Below, in pieces: positions 10,410-19,582 of a stretch of 64,000 nucleotides of DNA (positions within the stretch are counted from its first letter, which is position 1; each line of letters starts with the position of its first letter). The notes under the pieces were generated by a model. That model ran no database searches. It was not told the DNA's origin and saw only the letters and a list, made by a program, of their open reading frames with translations. The DNA comes from Pullulanibacillus pueri (lineage in GTDB: Bacteria; Bacillota; Bacilli; Bacillales; Sporolactobacillaceae): contig NZ_BMFV01000011.1 in assembly GCF_014639255.1 (NCBI RefSeq), forward strand, positions 52,061-116,060, read 5' to 3'. The position numbers were made by a program, and so were the translations under genes.

Positions 10410-11885
10410 ATGAACTTAGAAAACTCTAAGGAATCAACCATAATTTTGTTTGGCGCAACAGGAGATTTAGCAGTGCGTAAGCTTTACCCAGCACTTTATC
10501 AATTATATAAAAAACAAAACGATGTGGAGCGTTTTGCTGTTATAGGGCTTGGGAGAAGAAAGTACGATCATGATACTTATCGCAATATGGTAAAAAACTC
10601 AGTCAAAACGGATGATGCCTCGATTGACGATTTTCTGAGTCGATTTTTCTTTTACTCACTCGACGTCGATAATATTGAAGGGTATGTTGGATTAGGCGCC
10701 CTTGCCGATAAAGTCGATACGGACTTTAATCTATCTGGCAATCGCATTTTTTACCTTGCCTTAGCTCCTAATTTTTTTGGTACGGTAACCAACAATTTAA
10801 AGGACTCTGGATTAACAAATACAAAAGGCTGGAAACGCCTCGTCATTGAAAAACCCTTTGGACATAATCTCTCGTCGGCAAAGGTCCTTAATGAACAAAT
10901 CCGCAGCGCGTTTGCCGAAGAGGAGATTTATCGAATTGATCATTATCTTGGTAAAGAAATGGTACAAAATATCCAAGTGATCCGGTTTGCTAATCCCCTC
11001 TTTGAGTCAATATGGAATAACCGATACATATCAAATATTCAAATTACCTCCAGTGAAACTCTAGGTGTAGGCGAACGCGCCGGTTATTATGATCGTTCAG
11101 GTGCCTTAATGGATATGGTTCAAAATCATATGTTACAGATGGTAGCTTTAACGGCCATGGAACCCCCTAGCCGACTTGAAACAGAGGATATTCGTGACGA
11201 AAAGGTAAAAGTCCTCCGCTCTATTAGACCGGTCACTTCAGAAAGCGTAAAAGACGATATTATTAGAGCCCAATATACCAGTGGCGTTTTAGCAGATGGA
11301 CAAACTGTTCGAAGCTATCTTGATGAGGAGAATATCGATAGCCAATCACAAACGGAGACCTTCGTAGGCGCAAAATTATATATCGATAATTTCCGGTGGG
11401 CAGGCGTCCCGTTTTATATAAGAACAGGGAAACGCATGGGCGTAAAATCAACCCAAATTGTCATTCAATTTAAGGATGCTCCATTAAATCCTTATCTAGA
11501 TCAACAACCTAATTTATTGGTGATCCATGTTCAACCTGATGAGGGCCTATCACTGAAACTGAACGCCAAGAAAATAGGTGAATCTCAAGAAACAATGCCC
11601 ATTCATCTTGATTTTTGTCACAACTGTACCAACGATTTAGGGACTTCTGATGCCTATGAGCGCTTAATCCATGATTGCATTCGAGGGGATTCCACAAACT
11701 TTACCCGTTGGGATGAAGTGGCTTTATCTTGGACTTATGTCGATAGTATTGCTCAGGCATGGAAAGATGGATATGGGCCTTTAGAGTATTATGAATCCGG
11801 AACGATGGGTCCAAAATCAGTAGATGACTTATTGGCGAAAAACGGCTTTCACTGGTGGCCGATAACGAACGTTGAGCATAATTAG
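10410..11885 (+). CDS. zwf: Glucose-6-phosphate 1-dehydrogenase
   Basis: First enzyme of the oxidative pentose phosphate pathway: glucose-6-phosphate plus NADP+ to 6-phosphogluconolactone plus NADPH. The Rossmann motif GATGDLAVRKLYPAL is at the N-terminus; EKPFG and the active-site RIDHYLGKEMVQN follow; length about 491 residues is normal. ATG at 10410 has GTGAGGG 7 nt upstream; the GTG two codons earlier is too close to it. The NADPH and pentose supply it provides connects to tkt (43908-45905), but the two are unlinked. Confidence 0.96.
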   Translation: MNLENSKESTIILFGATGDLAVRKLYPALYQLYKKQNDVERFAVIGLGRRKYDHDTYRNMVKNSVKTDDASIDDFLSRFFFYSLDVDNIEGYVGLGALADKVDTDFNLSGNRIFYLALAPNFFGTVTNNLKDSGLTNTKGWKRLVIEKPFGHNLSSAKVLNEQIRSAFAEEEIYRIDHYLGKEMVQNIQVIRFANPLFESIWNNRYISNIQITSSETLGVGERAGYYDRSGALMDMVQNHMLQMVALTAMEPPSRLETEDIRDEKVKVLRSIRPVTSESVKDDIIRAQYTSGVLADGQTVRSYLDEENIDSQSQTETFVGAKLYIDNFRWAGVPFYIRTGKRMGVKSTQIVIQFKDAPLNPYLDQQPNLLVIHVQPDEGLSLKLNAKKIGESQETMPIHLDFCHNCTNDLGTSDAYERLIHDCIRGDSTNFTRWDEVALSWTYVDSIAQAWKDGYGPLEYYESGTMGPKSVDDLLAKNGFHWWPITNVEHN

Positions 11886-11953
11886 GCTCTTGAATTAAAG
11901 AGGTTGAAAAAACACCCGTAGTTAGCGGGTAAATTCATTAGGTTTAAAAAGGA

Positions 11954-12002
11954 GAGGGTATTTCAAAAGCCGTTAAGCTTTTAAAATACCCTCGTTTTAT
12001 GG
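11954..12002 (+). terminator. Terminator after zwf
   Basis: GAGGGTATTTCAAAAGC, 6-nt loop, GCTTTTAAAATACCCTC, then GTTTTAT. A stem of about 17 bp with one mismatch. Confidence 0.8.
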
Positions 12003-12231
12003 TTAAGTCTCTTTTCTTCTGTTCTTTTTCTTAACTCTTTTATACATGGAATGAATTATAAGTAATGCCTGCCGTCCATTAACATGTATTTAAAGTTATT
12101 GATAATTTTCACACCGGTTTTTTTCATTTCCTCCAGCCCTTTATTCAAATATATTTTTTGCAAAAATGATCTGCTCCCTAAATAGACATTATTCTTCTTA
12201 ACTCATCCTGTTTATTTTATAATCGCATTTT

Positions 12232-13464
12232 TTACTGTGCTGGATGCGGCTCACCGGCGCTTGACGTTTTTTTCGATTCAGGTTTAATGGCAATAACCGC
12301 TAAAATTATCGCAATAATTGACGTTCCCACAGCCATCAAAAACATCCAACGAACAGAGCCTTCCATAACAATAGCAAATACCGGAGGGCCTGCTGCCACC
12401 CCAATATAGCGCATACTACTGTACAAACTTGTCATCGTTCCACGATTTTCTTTATCAATGCCTTCAGTAATAAAGGCATCAAGACAGGGCAAAACCACAC
12501 CTATGCCTATCCCCCCGATGAATAAGTACCATAAAAAGAGGCGGATACTCGGATCGAAGCTCAATAAAAACATCGATAAAGCCATAAGCACCATCCCAGA
12601 AAACGTTAACCATTTCATTAAGAATTTGTTTTGACCAATCTTTTTTCCAGTTACTAAAGAAGCGACACATAATGCAAAGAGTGGGATTGCAATGATAAAC
12701 CCTTTTTTAACACCTTTTAAATGATAGTGACTTTCCAGCAGTTCGGATAGGTAAAACAGCGTACCGAATAATACAAACATAATAATGCCACCAATAACAA
12801 AAACGGCACTTACCCATTTCCAATTTTCTTTAAAAATTTTCATGATATCCTTTAGAAATGACTTAAACGGCTTGGGTTTCTCTTTGGTCTTAGGAACATG
12901 GACACTTGATCCCACCATAATAATCGAAATTAAACAAAGAATAGGAATAGCTAAAAAAGGAAAATACCAAATTAAAGCCGCAAAGACTGAGCCCAAAATA
13001 GGACTTAGTACCTTACCAGCTGTATTTGATGTTTCTAATATCCCTAAAGCACTACTTACTTTTTGTTCGTTTTTAAACATATCTCCAACTAATGGGATAA
13101 CCACAGGAAAAGCTCCAGAAGCTCCAAGTCCCTGAAGGAGACGACCAATTAATATAAATGAATAGGAGGACTTTTCAAAAAACATGGATCCAAATCCTGC
13201 GATTAATCCACCAATCGCTGTAATAATTAAACTAGGGATAATGACCTTTTTCCTTCCTATCCTATCAGAGAGATAACCGGCAACGGGAATAAAAATAATC
13301 GCAATAACAGAAAAAGCAGTAATGATCAGGCTAGATTGCAAAGATGTTATTTTGAGCTTTTGTTCAATTAAAGGTAAAACCGGAATAAGCATAGAATTTC
13401 CCAAGGTCATAATTAACGGAATAGACGCTAAAGAGATGAGCTCCATTGTCTTATTATCTTTCAT
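12232..13464 (-). CDS. MFS transporter, drug/H+ antiporter type
   Basis: Twelve-segment major facilitator protein of about 410 residues. Motif A is GYLSDRIGRKK between segments 2 and 3, and motif C-like glycines (LGIL...GKVLSPILGS) mark the antiporter (DHA1) branch. N-terminus reads MELISLASIPLIMTLGNSMLIPVLPLIEQ, close to Bacillus multidrug and siderophore exporters. ATG at 13464 has GGAGG 11 nt upstream; the upstream in-frame TTG at 13485 has none. Substrate unknown. Single-gene unit, divergent from the Gln/Ala-rich gene at 13636. Confidence 0.88.
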   Translation of the reverse strand: MKDNKTMELISLASIPLIMTLGNSMLIPVLPLIEQKLKITSLQSSLIITAFSVIAIIFIPVAGYLSDRIGRKKVIIPSLIITAIGGLIAGFGSMFFEKSSYSFILIGRLLQGLGASGAFPVVIPLVGDMFKNEQKVSSALGILETSNTAGKVLSPILGSVFAALIWYFPFLAIPILCLISIIMVGSSVHVPKTKEKPKPFKSFLKDIMKIFKENWKWVSAVFVIGGIIMFVLFGTLFYLSELLESHYHLKGVKKGFIIAIPLFALCVASLVTGKKIGQNKFLMKWLTFSGMVLMALSMFLLSFDPSIRLFLWYLFIGGIGIGVVLPCLDAFITEGIDKENRGTMTSLYSSMRYIGVAAGPPVFAIVMEGSVRWMFLMAVGTSIIAIILAVIAIKPESKKTSSAGEPHPAQ

Positions 13465-13635
13465 AAGATACGTTGCCTCCAACACACAAAAGTTTTTATT
13501 AGTTTGTGTCCACTAATATGAAATATGCGGAAGCAAAAAAGGTATTAAATGGAATAGGGGTCAAAAACATTTGAGTATGGTCACTAAATGAGCGGCGTAA
13601 ACTACACTTATATTTTTTTTGAGGAGGATTTTATC

Positions 13636-13926
13636 ATGGCGCAGTCTGATCAAATACAATCAGCGAAAAAGCTAAAACCGCTTCAACAAACACAAAATTA
13701 TTTACAAGCGGCTTTACAGACGGTTATACAAGCTCAAGCAATGGAGAATACCCAAGCAACACAACAGACGGAGCAAAATATTCAAAAAGCACAGCAAACC
13801 TTAAGCCAAGCTTATTCAAGCGCTAAAACCACTGAGGAAAAAAATTATGTAGAGATTGCTCAATCACAAATCCAACAAGCGCAAATGAAGCTTCAAGATG
13901 CCAGTCAAGCCAAGTCTTCAGAATAA
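13636..13926 (+). CDS. Gln/Ala-rich coiled-coil-like protein
   Basis: Protein of 96 residues, about one quarter Gln with abundant Ala and Lys. No cysteine, no signal peptide, no membrane segment. The pattern (QNYLQAALQTVIQAQAMENT, QQTEQNIQKAQQTLSQAYSS) predicts continuous amphipathic helix. Strong GAGGAGG 8 nt before ATG 13636; the longer frame from 13588 is not supported. It resembles the protein at 37599-37919 in composition and in repeats of the type QQAQxxLQQA, so the two may be paralogues. I do not recognise the family; a spore or surface-associated role would be a guess. Confidence 0.7.
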   Translation: MAQSDQIQSAKKLKPLQQTQNYLQAALQTVIQAQAMENTQATQQTEQNIQKAQQTLSQAYSSAKTTEEKNYVEIAQSQIQQAQMKLQDASQAKSSE

Positions 13927-13987
13927 AAGATACCCAAAATGGACCATGGCATTTGAGCGTCAAACAGAATTTGAATATTCCCTTTCA

Positions 13988-14020
13988 TAAAAAGAGGCCC
14001 CCTCGGAAGGGCCTCTTCTC
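13988..14020 (-). terminator. Terminator, dat side (possibly bidirectional)
   Basis: AAGAGGCCC / GGGCCTCTT stem with an 8-nt loop; A-rich on the left, so it reads as a terminator for dat on the minus strand, and TTCT on the right allows weak function for the plus-strand gene. Confidence 0.7.
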
Positions 14021-14031
14021 ATCATGTCTTA

Positions 14032-14865
14032 TTAAGGTGACGTAATAGCAGACTCAAAAGCGTTTTGAAGCAGCTGAGTCCACTTCCCTACCCTTCCTTC
14101 TGCAATGGTGCTCTGATTAATTTTAACGACAGGCATCACCTCTTGGGTCGTACTGGTCACAAAAACTTCATCAGCGGTTAACAACTCATTGAGAGTAAAA
14201 CTTTTCTCAATTACAGGGAGACCAAGCTGACAGGCAAGTTCAATCACATAACGACGCGTAATACCATTTAAAATAAAGTTATCGGCTGGATGGGTCAATA
14301 ATTTTCCAGCCCTTATGATAAAGACATTAGTGGAGCTCCCTTCCGTCACTCTTTCTCCTCTATGAAAAATGGCCTCTTGACACCCATGGTCAAGCGCTTC
14401 TTGTTTGGCAAGGACATTACCCAATAAATTTAGGCTTTTGATATCACACCTGAGCCAACGAAAATCTTCAACCAAGTGAGCAGAAATCCCTGAATTTAAT
14501 GCCTCGATGGGTCTAGAGATTTCTTTAGTATAGGCGGAGATCACCGGAGTTGTGTTATTAGGAAAACCGTGATTTCTCGATGCAGCTCCCCTTGTAATCT
14601 GAATATAAATGATACCATTCCGTAAATTATTTTTTTCAACAAGTGTTTTAAGATTATCCGTTAAAGTTTCGGAAGCATAGGGAAGCTTTAGAGAAATCGC
14701 AACCATACTGCGCTTAAATCGTTCAAGATGCTCCGCTAAAGAGAATAATTTGCCGTTATAAACACGAATCACTTCATAAACACCATCGCCAAATTGATAC
14801 CCACGGTCTTCAATATCTACTTTGCCTTCGTCCCTAGAAACAAACTGATTATTAAGAAGTATCAT
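14032..14865 (-). CDS. dat: D-amino-acid transaminase (D-alanine aminotransferase)
   Basis: PLP enzyme (fold type IV) that exchanges amino groups between D-alanine and 2-oxo acids, supplying D-glutamate for peptidoglycan. 277 residues. The N-terminal DRGYQFGDGVYEVIRVYNGK, the PLP lysine K143 in RCDIKSLNLLGN, and VTEGSSTNVF are family hallmarks. ATG behind GGGAGGAAGATC. The branched-chain transaminase family is related, but the DGVYEVIRVYNGKLF start and length favour Dat. Single-gene unit with its own terminator. Confidence 0.93.
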   Translation of the reverse strand: MILLNNQFVSRDEGKVDIEDRGYQFGDGVYEVIRVYNGKLFSLAEHLERFKRSMVAISLKLPYASETLTDNLKTLVEKNNLRNGIIYIQITRGAASRNHGFPNNTTPVISAYTKEISRPIEALNSGISAHLVEDFRWLRCDIKSLNLLGNVLAKQEALDHGCQEAIFHRGERVTEGSSTNVFIIRAGKLLTHPADNFILNGITRRYVIELACQLGLPVIEKSFTLNELLTADEVFVTSTTQEVMPVVKINQSTIAEGRVGKWTQLLQNAFESAITSP

Positions 14866-15044
14866 GATCTTCCTCCCGTCTTTCCATCACATTTATTCCT
14901 CATGATTTTATCATAAGTCTTCAAATTTTTTCACTTATAATTATTAAATGTCAATTCCCTCTTAAAGCGTTACCATTGTTGTAACCTGGGTTAAAAGCCA
15001 CCCAACATAAGTCCTGAAAATTTGCTTTTATGCAGAATTAAAGG

Positions 15045-15072
15045 TTTACATTTAATAGATTTATACTATAAT
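15045..15072 (+). promoter_or_regulatory. Sigma-A type promoter for lipoprotein gene
   Basis: TTTACA (15045-15050) and TATAAT (15067-15072), 16-bp spacer, about 55 bases before the ATG at 15126. Confidence 0.6.
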
Positions 15073-15125
15073 GATAGAGGTTCAAAATTTATTTTGAACA
15101 TATTGTTTTGTAAGGGGGAAATATA

Positions 15126-15722
15126 ATGAAGAGATCCTTTAAAGGACTTTGGGTACTCGTTATGGCTCTTGTTCTTGTCCTTAGTATCACCGCTTGTGGT
15201 ACTGACAATGGAGAGAAAAGTGACGGTAGCTCAAAAACAGAAGACAGTGCTAAAAAAGATAATGCACTAGCACAGCAACAGAAAGATTTGACTACATATG
15301 AAACAGACGTACAAACAGCGATGTCTGCTGCATATGAGCCTGTTTCAGGTTTAGCATCATTCGCCGGAGTTGGGGACGATCAATGGGATGCAGACGCAGT
15401 GAAATCCTATGTAGACGATATCCAAAAGGCAAGCGACACCTTTAACACCACTGTAGACGGTCTGACTGTTCCAGATAGTCTTTCCAAAGATGATCAAGCA
15501 AAAATTAAAGATGCCATTAAGGACATCAAAGATTTTTATGCTAAAAAGGCTGAAGCTTCAAAGAAAGCACTTGATGCCAAAAACGGTAAAGATTTAGAAA
15601 CTGTTTGGACAGAAGTTGATAACGCTGGCCAAGATTCCTTCGATGCTTTCTCAAAAAAATTCAATACGGTTGTAAAATCACTCAAACTTTATGAAGCTGA
15701 TTTCGCAAGTGTGTTAGGATAA
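15126..15722 (+). CDS. Unidentified secreted lipoprotein
   Basis: 198 residues. Type II signal peptide: MKRSFKG, hydrophobic core to residue about 20, lipobox ITAC, then a charged Ser/Asp/Lys linker. The mature part is Asp/Lys/Ala-rich and predicted helical (DAVKSYVDDIQKASDTFNTT, KIKDAIKDIKDFYAKKAEAS). GGGGGAAATATA precedes the ATG. I do not recognise a named family; helical lipoproteins of this kind are common on Bacillales cell surfaces. Own promoter and terminator, so expressed alone. Confidence 0.85.
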   Translation: MKRSFKGLWVLVMALVLVLSITACGTDNGEKSDGSSKTEDSAKKDNALAQQQKDLTTYETDVQTAMSAAYEPVSGLASFAGVGDDQWDADAVKSYVDDIQKASDTFNTTVDGLTVPDSLSKDDQAKIKDAIKDIKDFYAKKAEASKKALDAKNGKDLETVWTEVDNAGQDSFDAFSKKFNTVVKSLKLYEADFASVLG

Positions 15723-15730
15723 TAATAAAA

Positions 15731-15768
15731 AACAACCCGTGTAGAGTACTCTACGCGGGTTGTTTATG
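15731..15768. terminator. Bidirectional terminator after lipoprotein gene
   Basis: AACAACCCGTGTAGAG / CTCTACGCGGGTTGTT with a 4-nt loop, A-run before and TTTAT after. Confidence 0.75.
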
Positions 15769-16071
15769 TCTTAAATTCATTGCTTATTCCTTTACATGTT
15801 AAGCTTTAACAACACTAAAAAACTGTTTAGCGCCTCTTTAATTGAGCATTTTAATCAATGCAAAGCTCTCTTCTCAAAGGATGTTACTTTACTCAAAATC
15901 ATAGATTTCAAAGTTGAAGAAAGTTTCTACGAAACAGATAATCACCGCTACGGAAATACACTCCGCTTTTCAAGGAAGCTTTAGTATTTTTTCAGTTCGC
16001 ATATGCACTATTCATAAAGATTGCGACACAACTTAAAAAGTTTAATTCTCCGACATCCAACCTAAAAAAGA
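15769..16071. other. Intergenic region with decayed repeat
   Basis: About 300 bases between convergent genes. Around 15945-15985 the segment CACCGCTACGGAAATACACTCCGCTTTTC resembles eroded pieces of the dispersed intergenic repeats in this window and others I know from Bacillus genomes. No supported gene. Confidence 0.35.
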
Positions 16072-16875
16072 TTATTTTTCTATGAGAGCTTGCAAGCGAT
16101 CCGCCATTAGTTGGTAGCCTGCCTTATTCGGATGAAAGTGATCTGTATACAAGAGTTGATCCCCTTTTCCTTCAAACAAATCAAAAGTGGGTACAAAAAC
16201 GGTGTGAGAATATAAATTTAGTATTGTTTGGCTTGAACTGTTCCATTCATCTATAATCGCTTTAAATTGTTCATTGAGTCCCCCAAGATAATCCTCAAAT
16301 GGATTATATAATCCCATATAATAAATGGTTGCTGAAGGATTATCTTGACGAATCTCAGCAAGAATACTATTTAAGTTTTTAGTATAAGCAATTCTTTGCT
16401 CGTTAAAATCATCGATGTCAAGAGCCAGTATGTTTTTTTTAACAACCCCGACAAGATCATTGCCGCCTATGGTTAAAAAGATAAGATCAGCATTAGCCAA
16501 ATCGCTTTGCACGTCTTGATCTTTTAACACCTTCTGTAGATCATTTGTTGTGTCGCCTTTAATGCCATGATTTTTGAAATCCACAGTTGAGATATCTTTA
16601 GAGTTTTCAAGCGCTTTTGCTGTCAATCCAGCATACCCTTGATCTTCGGGATCTCCTACACCCTCGGTTAAGGAATCACCGATTGCGGTAATATTTAAGC
16701 TCATTTGTTTTAATTTAAGACTACTTTGAAACGGTTTTAAGTTTTGGGGGCTACCTTCATACGGAGCGAACTGTTTATGATAGACAAAGGAAAGTCCAAT
16801 GACAAGAGCAATGATGAGGAAAAAGATGCCCCAGACAGTCCATCGTTTTTTTCTTTTAAATGCTACCACCTCCAT
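16072..16875 (-). CDS. Membrane-anchored SGNH/GDSL hydrolase (YpmR-like)
   Basis: Serine esterase/lipase-like protein, 267 residues. One N-terminal membrane anchor (about 12-32) after basic residues, so the enzyme faces outward. Block I AIGDSLTEG with nucleophile S68, block III TIGGND, and the catalytic Asp/His in YTDHFHPNKAGY. Closest known relative is B. subtilis YpmR; natural substrate unknown. The start ATG 16875 lies six bases beyond the stop of the upstream YneQ-like gene, so the two form an operon. Confidence 0.88.
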   Translation of the reverse strand: MEVVAFKRKKRWTVWGIFFLIIALVIGLSFVYHKQFAPYEGSPQNLKPFQSSLKLKQMSLNITAIGDSLTEGVGDPEDQGYAGLTAKALENSKDISTVDFKNHGIKGDTTNDLQKVLKDQDVQSDLANADLIFLTIGGNDLVGVVKKNILALDIDDFNEQRIAYTKNLNSILAEIRQDNPSATIYYMGLYNPFEDYLGGLNEQFKAIIDEWNSSSQTILNLYSHTVFVPTFDLFEGKGDQLLYTDHFHPNKAGYQLMADRLQALIEK

Positions 16876-16881
16876 ACGCCA

Positions 16882-17193
16882 TTACCCCAGAAGGCGAAAG
16901 CGCTGAATATGGTCTAAACAGCCTTCCGCAAGCAATATTTTATATTGTGTTGCTCCTAATAAGTCAAAATGAGGATACCCTTTATGATGATCTATCCATT
17001 CGGGTTTTAAATCGTACTTTTCTCCCCATTGAATCAAACGATGTAAATCACTACAACCCACTTTTGTCACTGTGTGACAGTGAGGGAAGCGTGGATCATA
17101 CCAAAAATGCGTCAAAAAAGCAATTTCATTATTTGCGACACGTTGCTTCCAGTGCTCAATCTCTATTCTCTTAATCCCAAAGGCCATTTTCAT
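16882..17193 (-). CDS. YneQ-like conserved protein
   Basis: Small soluble protein of 103 residues with conserved aromatic and His residues: MAFGIKRIEIEHWKQRV, then AFLTHFWYDPRFPHCHTVTK and GYPHFDLL. This matches the Bacillus YneQ family as I remember it; its function is unknown. Three ATGs lie close together; AAGGA directly precedes the first (17199), leaving the second (17193, 5-nt spacing) as the best start. It is followed after 6 bases by the GDSL hydrolase gene. Confidence 0.7.
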   Translation of the reverse strand: MKMAFGIKRIEIEHWKQRVANNEIAFLTHFWYDPRFPHCHTVTKVGCSDLHRLIQWGEKYDLKPEWIDHHKGYPHFDLLGATQYKILLAEGCLDHIQRFRLLG

Positions 17194-17436
17194 CTTCATC
17201 CTTAAACTTTAACTTTACTAGTCATCCTTATTTATTCTATCATACTTTTAAAGTCACTTTTTTTACAAATAAAGTGAAATGATAAGAAAAACTGGGTGAA
17301 AAAGCATGCCTGGTTCTCATTCAGTTGGCATTAAAATGTTTTTGACCAAAATGCATCGTCAATATCAAGTGGATTGGAGCGGAAATCCACACCATCCTAA
17401 TGACCAGTAATTTTCTGATCTTTCAAGAAAGTAAAA

Positions 17437-17466
17437 AAGCAACGGTATTAGACCGTTGCTTTTTTG
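17437..17466. terminator. Terminator overlapping the end of the FbpB-like gene
   Basis: GCAACGGT / ACCGTTGC stem with flanking A6 and T6. The stop codon of the FbpB-like ORF lies in the loop, and the hairpin ends that transcript on the minus strand; it can also act on the plus strand. Confidence 0.75.
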
Positions 17467-17579
17467 ACATCATGCTTCTTTTCTATTTTAGTTTCAATTT
17501 TTTCAAGAGCACTGTTGTCTTTTAAAATTTCTGATTTATTTTTAGAAATTAATTCTTGAATTCCTATTCTTTTTCGCAT
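17448..17579 (-). CDS. FbpB-like small basic protein
   Basis: 43-residue protein, MRKRIGIQELISKNKSEILK then DNSALEKIETKIEKKHD. The pattern ELxxxNKxEILKDxxxLEKIExKIEKKH matches the FbpB family of small basic proteins that, in B. subtilis, are Fur-repressed and work with the sRNA FsrA to limit iron-rich proteins such as aconitase. AGAGGGG lies 7-8 nt before the ATG. The gene sits in the same broad region as acnA and YneQ/YneR genes, as in B. subtilis. I cannot see a clear Fur box. Confidence 0.7.
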   Translation of the reverse strand: MRKRIGIQELISKNKSEILKDNSALEKIETKIEKKHDVKKATV

Positions 17580-17675
17580 GTTCAACCCCTCTTTCTCACT
17601 TTATAGTATACTATATATTGTCAACGTAGGAAAACAAGAATTGTTACAAAAGTTCGAATGTTACTTGATTGGAAA

Positions 17676-18224
17676 TCATTTCTGCCATTCTTTCTTGAGT
17701 AGGCTATAAATAGTCAAATCCATCCACTCTGTTCCCCATCTTTCCCATTGCCGTAGACATCCTTCATAAGTAAATCCAGATTTTTTAATCAATGCCTGTG
17801 CCGCACTATTTTTGGGCGAGACCAACGCTGTAATACGATTCAGGTTTGCTCCCTCAAAACCAAAGGCGAGCATCCCTTTTATTGCTTCAGTCGCAATCCC
17901 TTTATTCCAATGGTTCTTTAAAATTTCTCCACCCAATTCCGCCTTTTCATTTTTTAAATCCATTTTATAGAATCCACCCGTACCATAAAATGTCCCTGTC
18001 TCCTTATCACGGATTGCCCACCTAAGAATCGGAAATTCAGGACGAAAAACTGAATAAAATTGAATAAATTCTTGAGCTTCATCGAGCGTTGACATCGTCT
18101 GACCTCCATCGAATTTCATGGTGTCAGGATCAGAAAATAATTGAAAAATGTGGTGAACATCCTGATAGCCAATCGGTCCGAATGTCAAACGTTCAGTTGA
18201 AAACGTCGGAAACGCTTGAATCAT
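17676..18224 (-). CDS. GNAT acetyltransferase, RimJ/RimL type
   Basis: 182 residues. TERLTFGPIGYQD opening, then LGGEILKNHWNKGIATEAIKGML (acetyl-CoA loop) and NSAAQALIKKSGFTYEG, which are the standard RimJ/RimL/SpeG-like pattern for N-acetylation of protein N-termini or small amines. AAGGAGG six to seven bases before ATG 18224 fixes the start; the longer frame to 18275 is unsupported. Substrate unknown. Confidence 0.88.
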   Translation of the reverse strand: MIQAFPTFSTERLTFGPIGYQDVHHIFQLFSDPDTMKFDGGQTMSTLDEAQEFIQFYSVFRPEFPILRWAIRDKETGTFYGTGGFYKMDLKNEKAELGGEILKNHWNKGIATEAIKGMLAFGFEGANLNRITALVSPKNSAAQALIKKSGFTYEGCLRQWERWGTEWMDLTIYSLLKKEWQK

Positions 18225-18539
18225 GTCACTAGCCTCCTTTAACCAAATACACATTTCCTTATAGGATATTGCCACTCATCTATTTATGGCACATGAATTC
18301 GCCCATAAATAGACTTTCAAAAAAACTCTCCATCACATTCTATATACATCATTACATAGCGATCAGCCGAAATAAGTTTTTTATTAAGTTCGTTCTCCAC
18401 TATAATGCAAATTTTGGAATCTAGTATTTTCACCCCTAGAAAGCAATCAATCCATCGAAACCTATATAGGCAAGCGCAGAAACCTTAAGTTTTAAACACT
18501 TGGGACTGCAAAAACATACACCAGGAGGAGATTATACAA
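18225..18539. other. Intergenic region upstream of CAP-protein gene
   Basis: About 315 bases between divergent genes. TATAAT at 18401-18406 is a possible -10 for the CAP gene, without a good -35 (TTTTTA). Otherwise I see nothing coding or strongly structured. Confidence 0.35.
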
Positions 18540-19297
18540 TGAGAAAGACGCTATTAACTTTAGCACTTGCTGGCGCTGTTGCCCTTCCATTTGCCGCTGG
18601 TGGCCATGCCGATGCGCAAACTAAAGACAACACTAAGACAGATGGGGCTAGTCACTACCATGTTTATATAAATAATCAAGTCAAGAATATGTCTCTTGAA
18701 GACTTAGAAAAGTTCCTCAAGAACACCAAAGGTCAAAATATTCAAAAGCTGATTCAGCAATATGGAATAAATGTCAATCATAATGACGAACAAACTCAAC
18801 AAAAGCCGTCAACTCAAACAAAACCAGCAGCTCCAGCCAAAGGAACACAAACACAAAAGCCGACAGCAAGTTCCCAACAAGCGACAGATAATGGGGAAAC
18901 TACGAAATCTGTCAGTGCTTATGAGCAACAGGTCGTCGATTTAACAAATAAAGAGCGTACAGATCGAGGTTTACAGCCGTTAAAGCTTGATGTCAACCTC
19001 TCTAAGATGGCCCGTGATAAATCAGCGGATATGGTGAAAAATAATTACTTTGACCACCAATCTCCGACTTACGGTTCACCTTTCGATATGATGAAAAAAT
19101 ATGGAATTAGTTACAGCAGTGCAGGAGAAAATATTGCAGCTGGTCAAAAAACGCCTGAAGAGGTCGTTAATTCATGGATGAATAGCGAGGGACACCGTGC
19201 AAACATTCTGAATCCAGATTACGATACCATCGGTGTGGGTTACGTTCAAGGCGGTTCCTACGGCTCTTACTGGACTCAAGAGTTTATTGGACATTAA
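18540..19297 (+). CDS. Secreted CAP/SCP-domain protein (YkwD-like)
   Basis: 252 residues. Signal peptide MRKTLLTLALAGAVALPFAA with a cleavage region around AHADAQ-type residues, a Gln/Thr/Pro-rich linker (about 75-125), then a CAP domain: YEQQVVDLTNKERTDRGLQP, SADMVKNNYFDHQSP, SAGENIAAG, SWMNSEGHRANILNPDYDTIGVGY. The His and Glu residues of the CAP cavity are present. Bacterial members are exported or spore-associated with no settled activity. The N-terminal part HYHVYINNQVKNMSLEDLEKFL is separate and unfamiliar. AGGAGGAG nine bases before ATG 18540. Confidence 0.9.
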
Positions 19298-19345
19298 TAA
19301 AGTCCTCTATATTAAAACATACTAAGATAAAAGGATATAAAACAA

Positions 19346-19394
19346 AACAAAGGAAAAACCGAACGATTTTGATGTCGTTCGGTTTTTCCTTTGT
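19346..19394 (+). terminator. Terminator after CAP-protein gene
   Basis: ACAAAGGAAAAACCGAACGA / TCGTTCGGTTTTTCCTTTGT, a 20-bp perfect stem with an 8-nt loop; likely works in both directions. Confidence 0.8.
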
Positions 19395-19582
19395 CCGTAA
19401 GGTCGCTCCGTCAAAACACTACGCTTTATATTTGCGTCATGACACTTATTCATGTTTAAAAATATGATTGTTCATCTTTTGACTTGGCTCATTTCATTAT
19501 GTCCCGGCCTCTTTTTTGGATTACAGAGATTAAAAAATCTACTCTTAAAGAAATAGACTTTTTAGACGAATAATCATAAGCA

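Noticed and set aside
12056..12200. Short frame with MKKTGVKIINNFKY on the minus strand
   Set aside because: Looks protein-like and may be the end of a lost gene, but GGAGG is only two bases before its ATG and no family is recognisable.
17306..17410. 34-codon frame starting MPGSHSVGIKMF
   Set aside because: No ribosome binding site at the right distance; part of it lies in a decayed repeat fragment.
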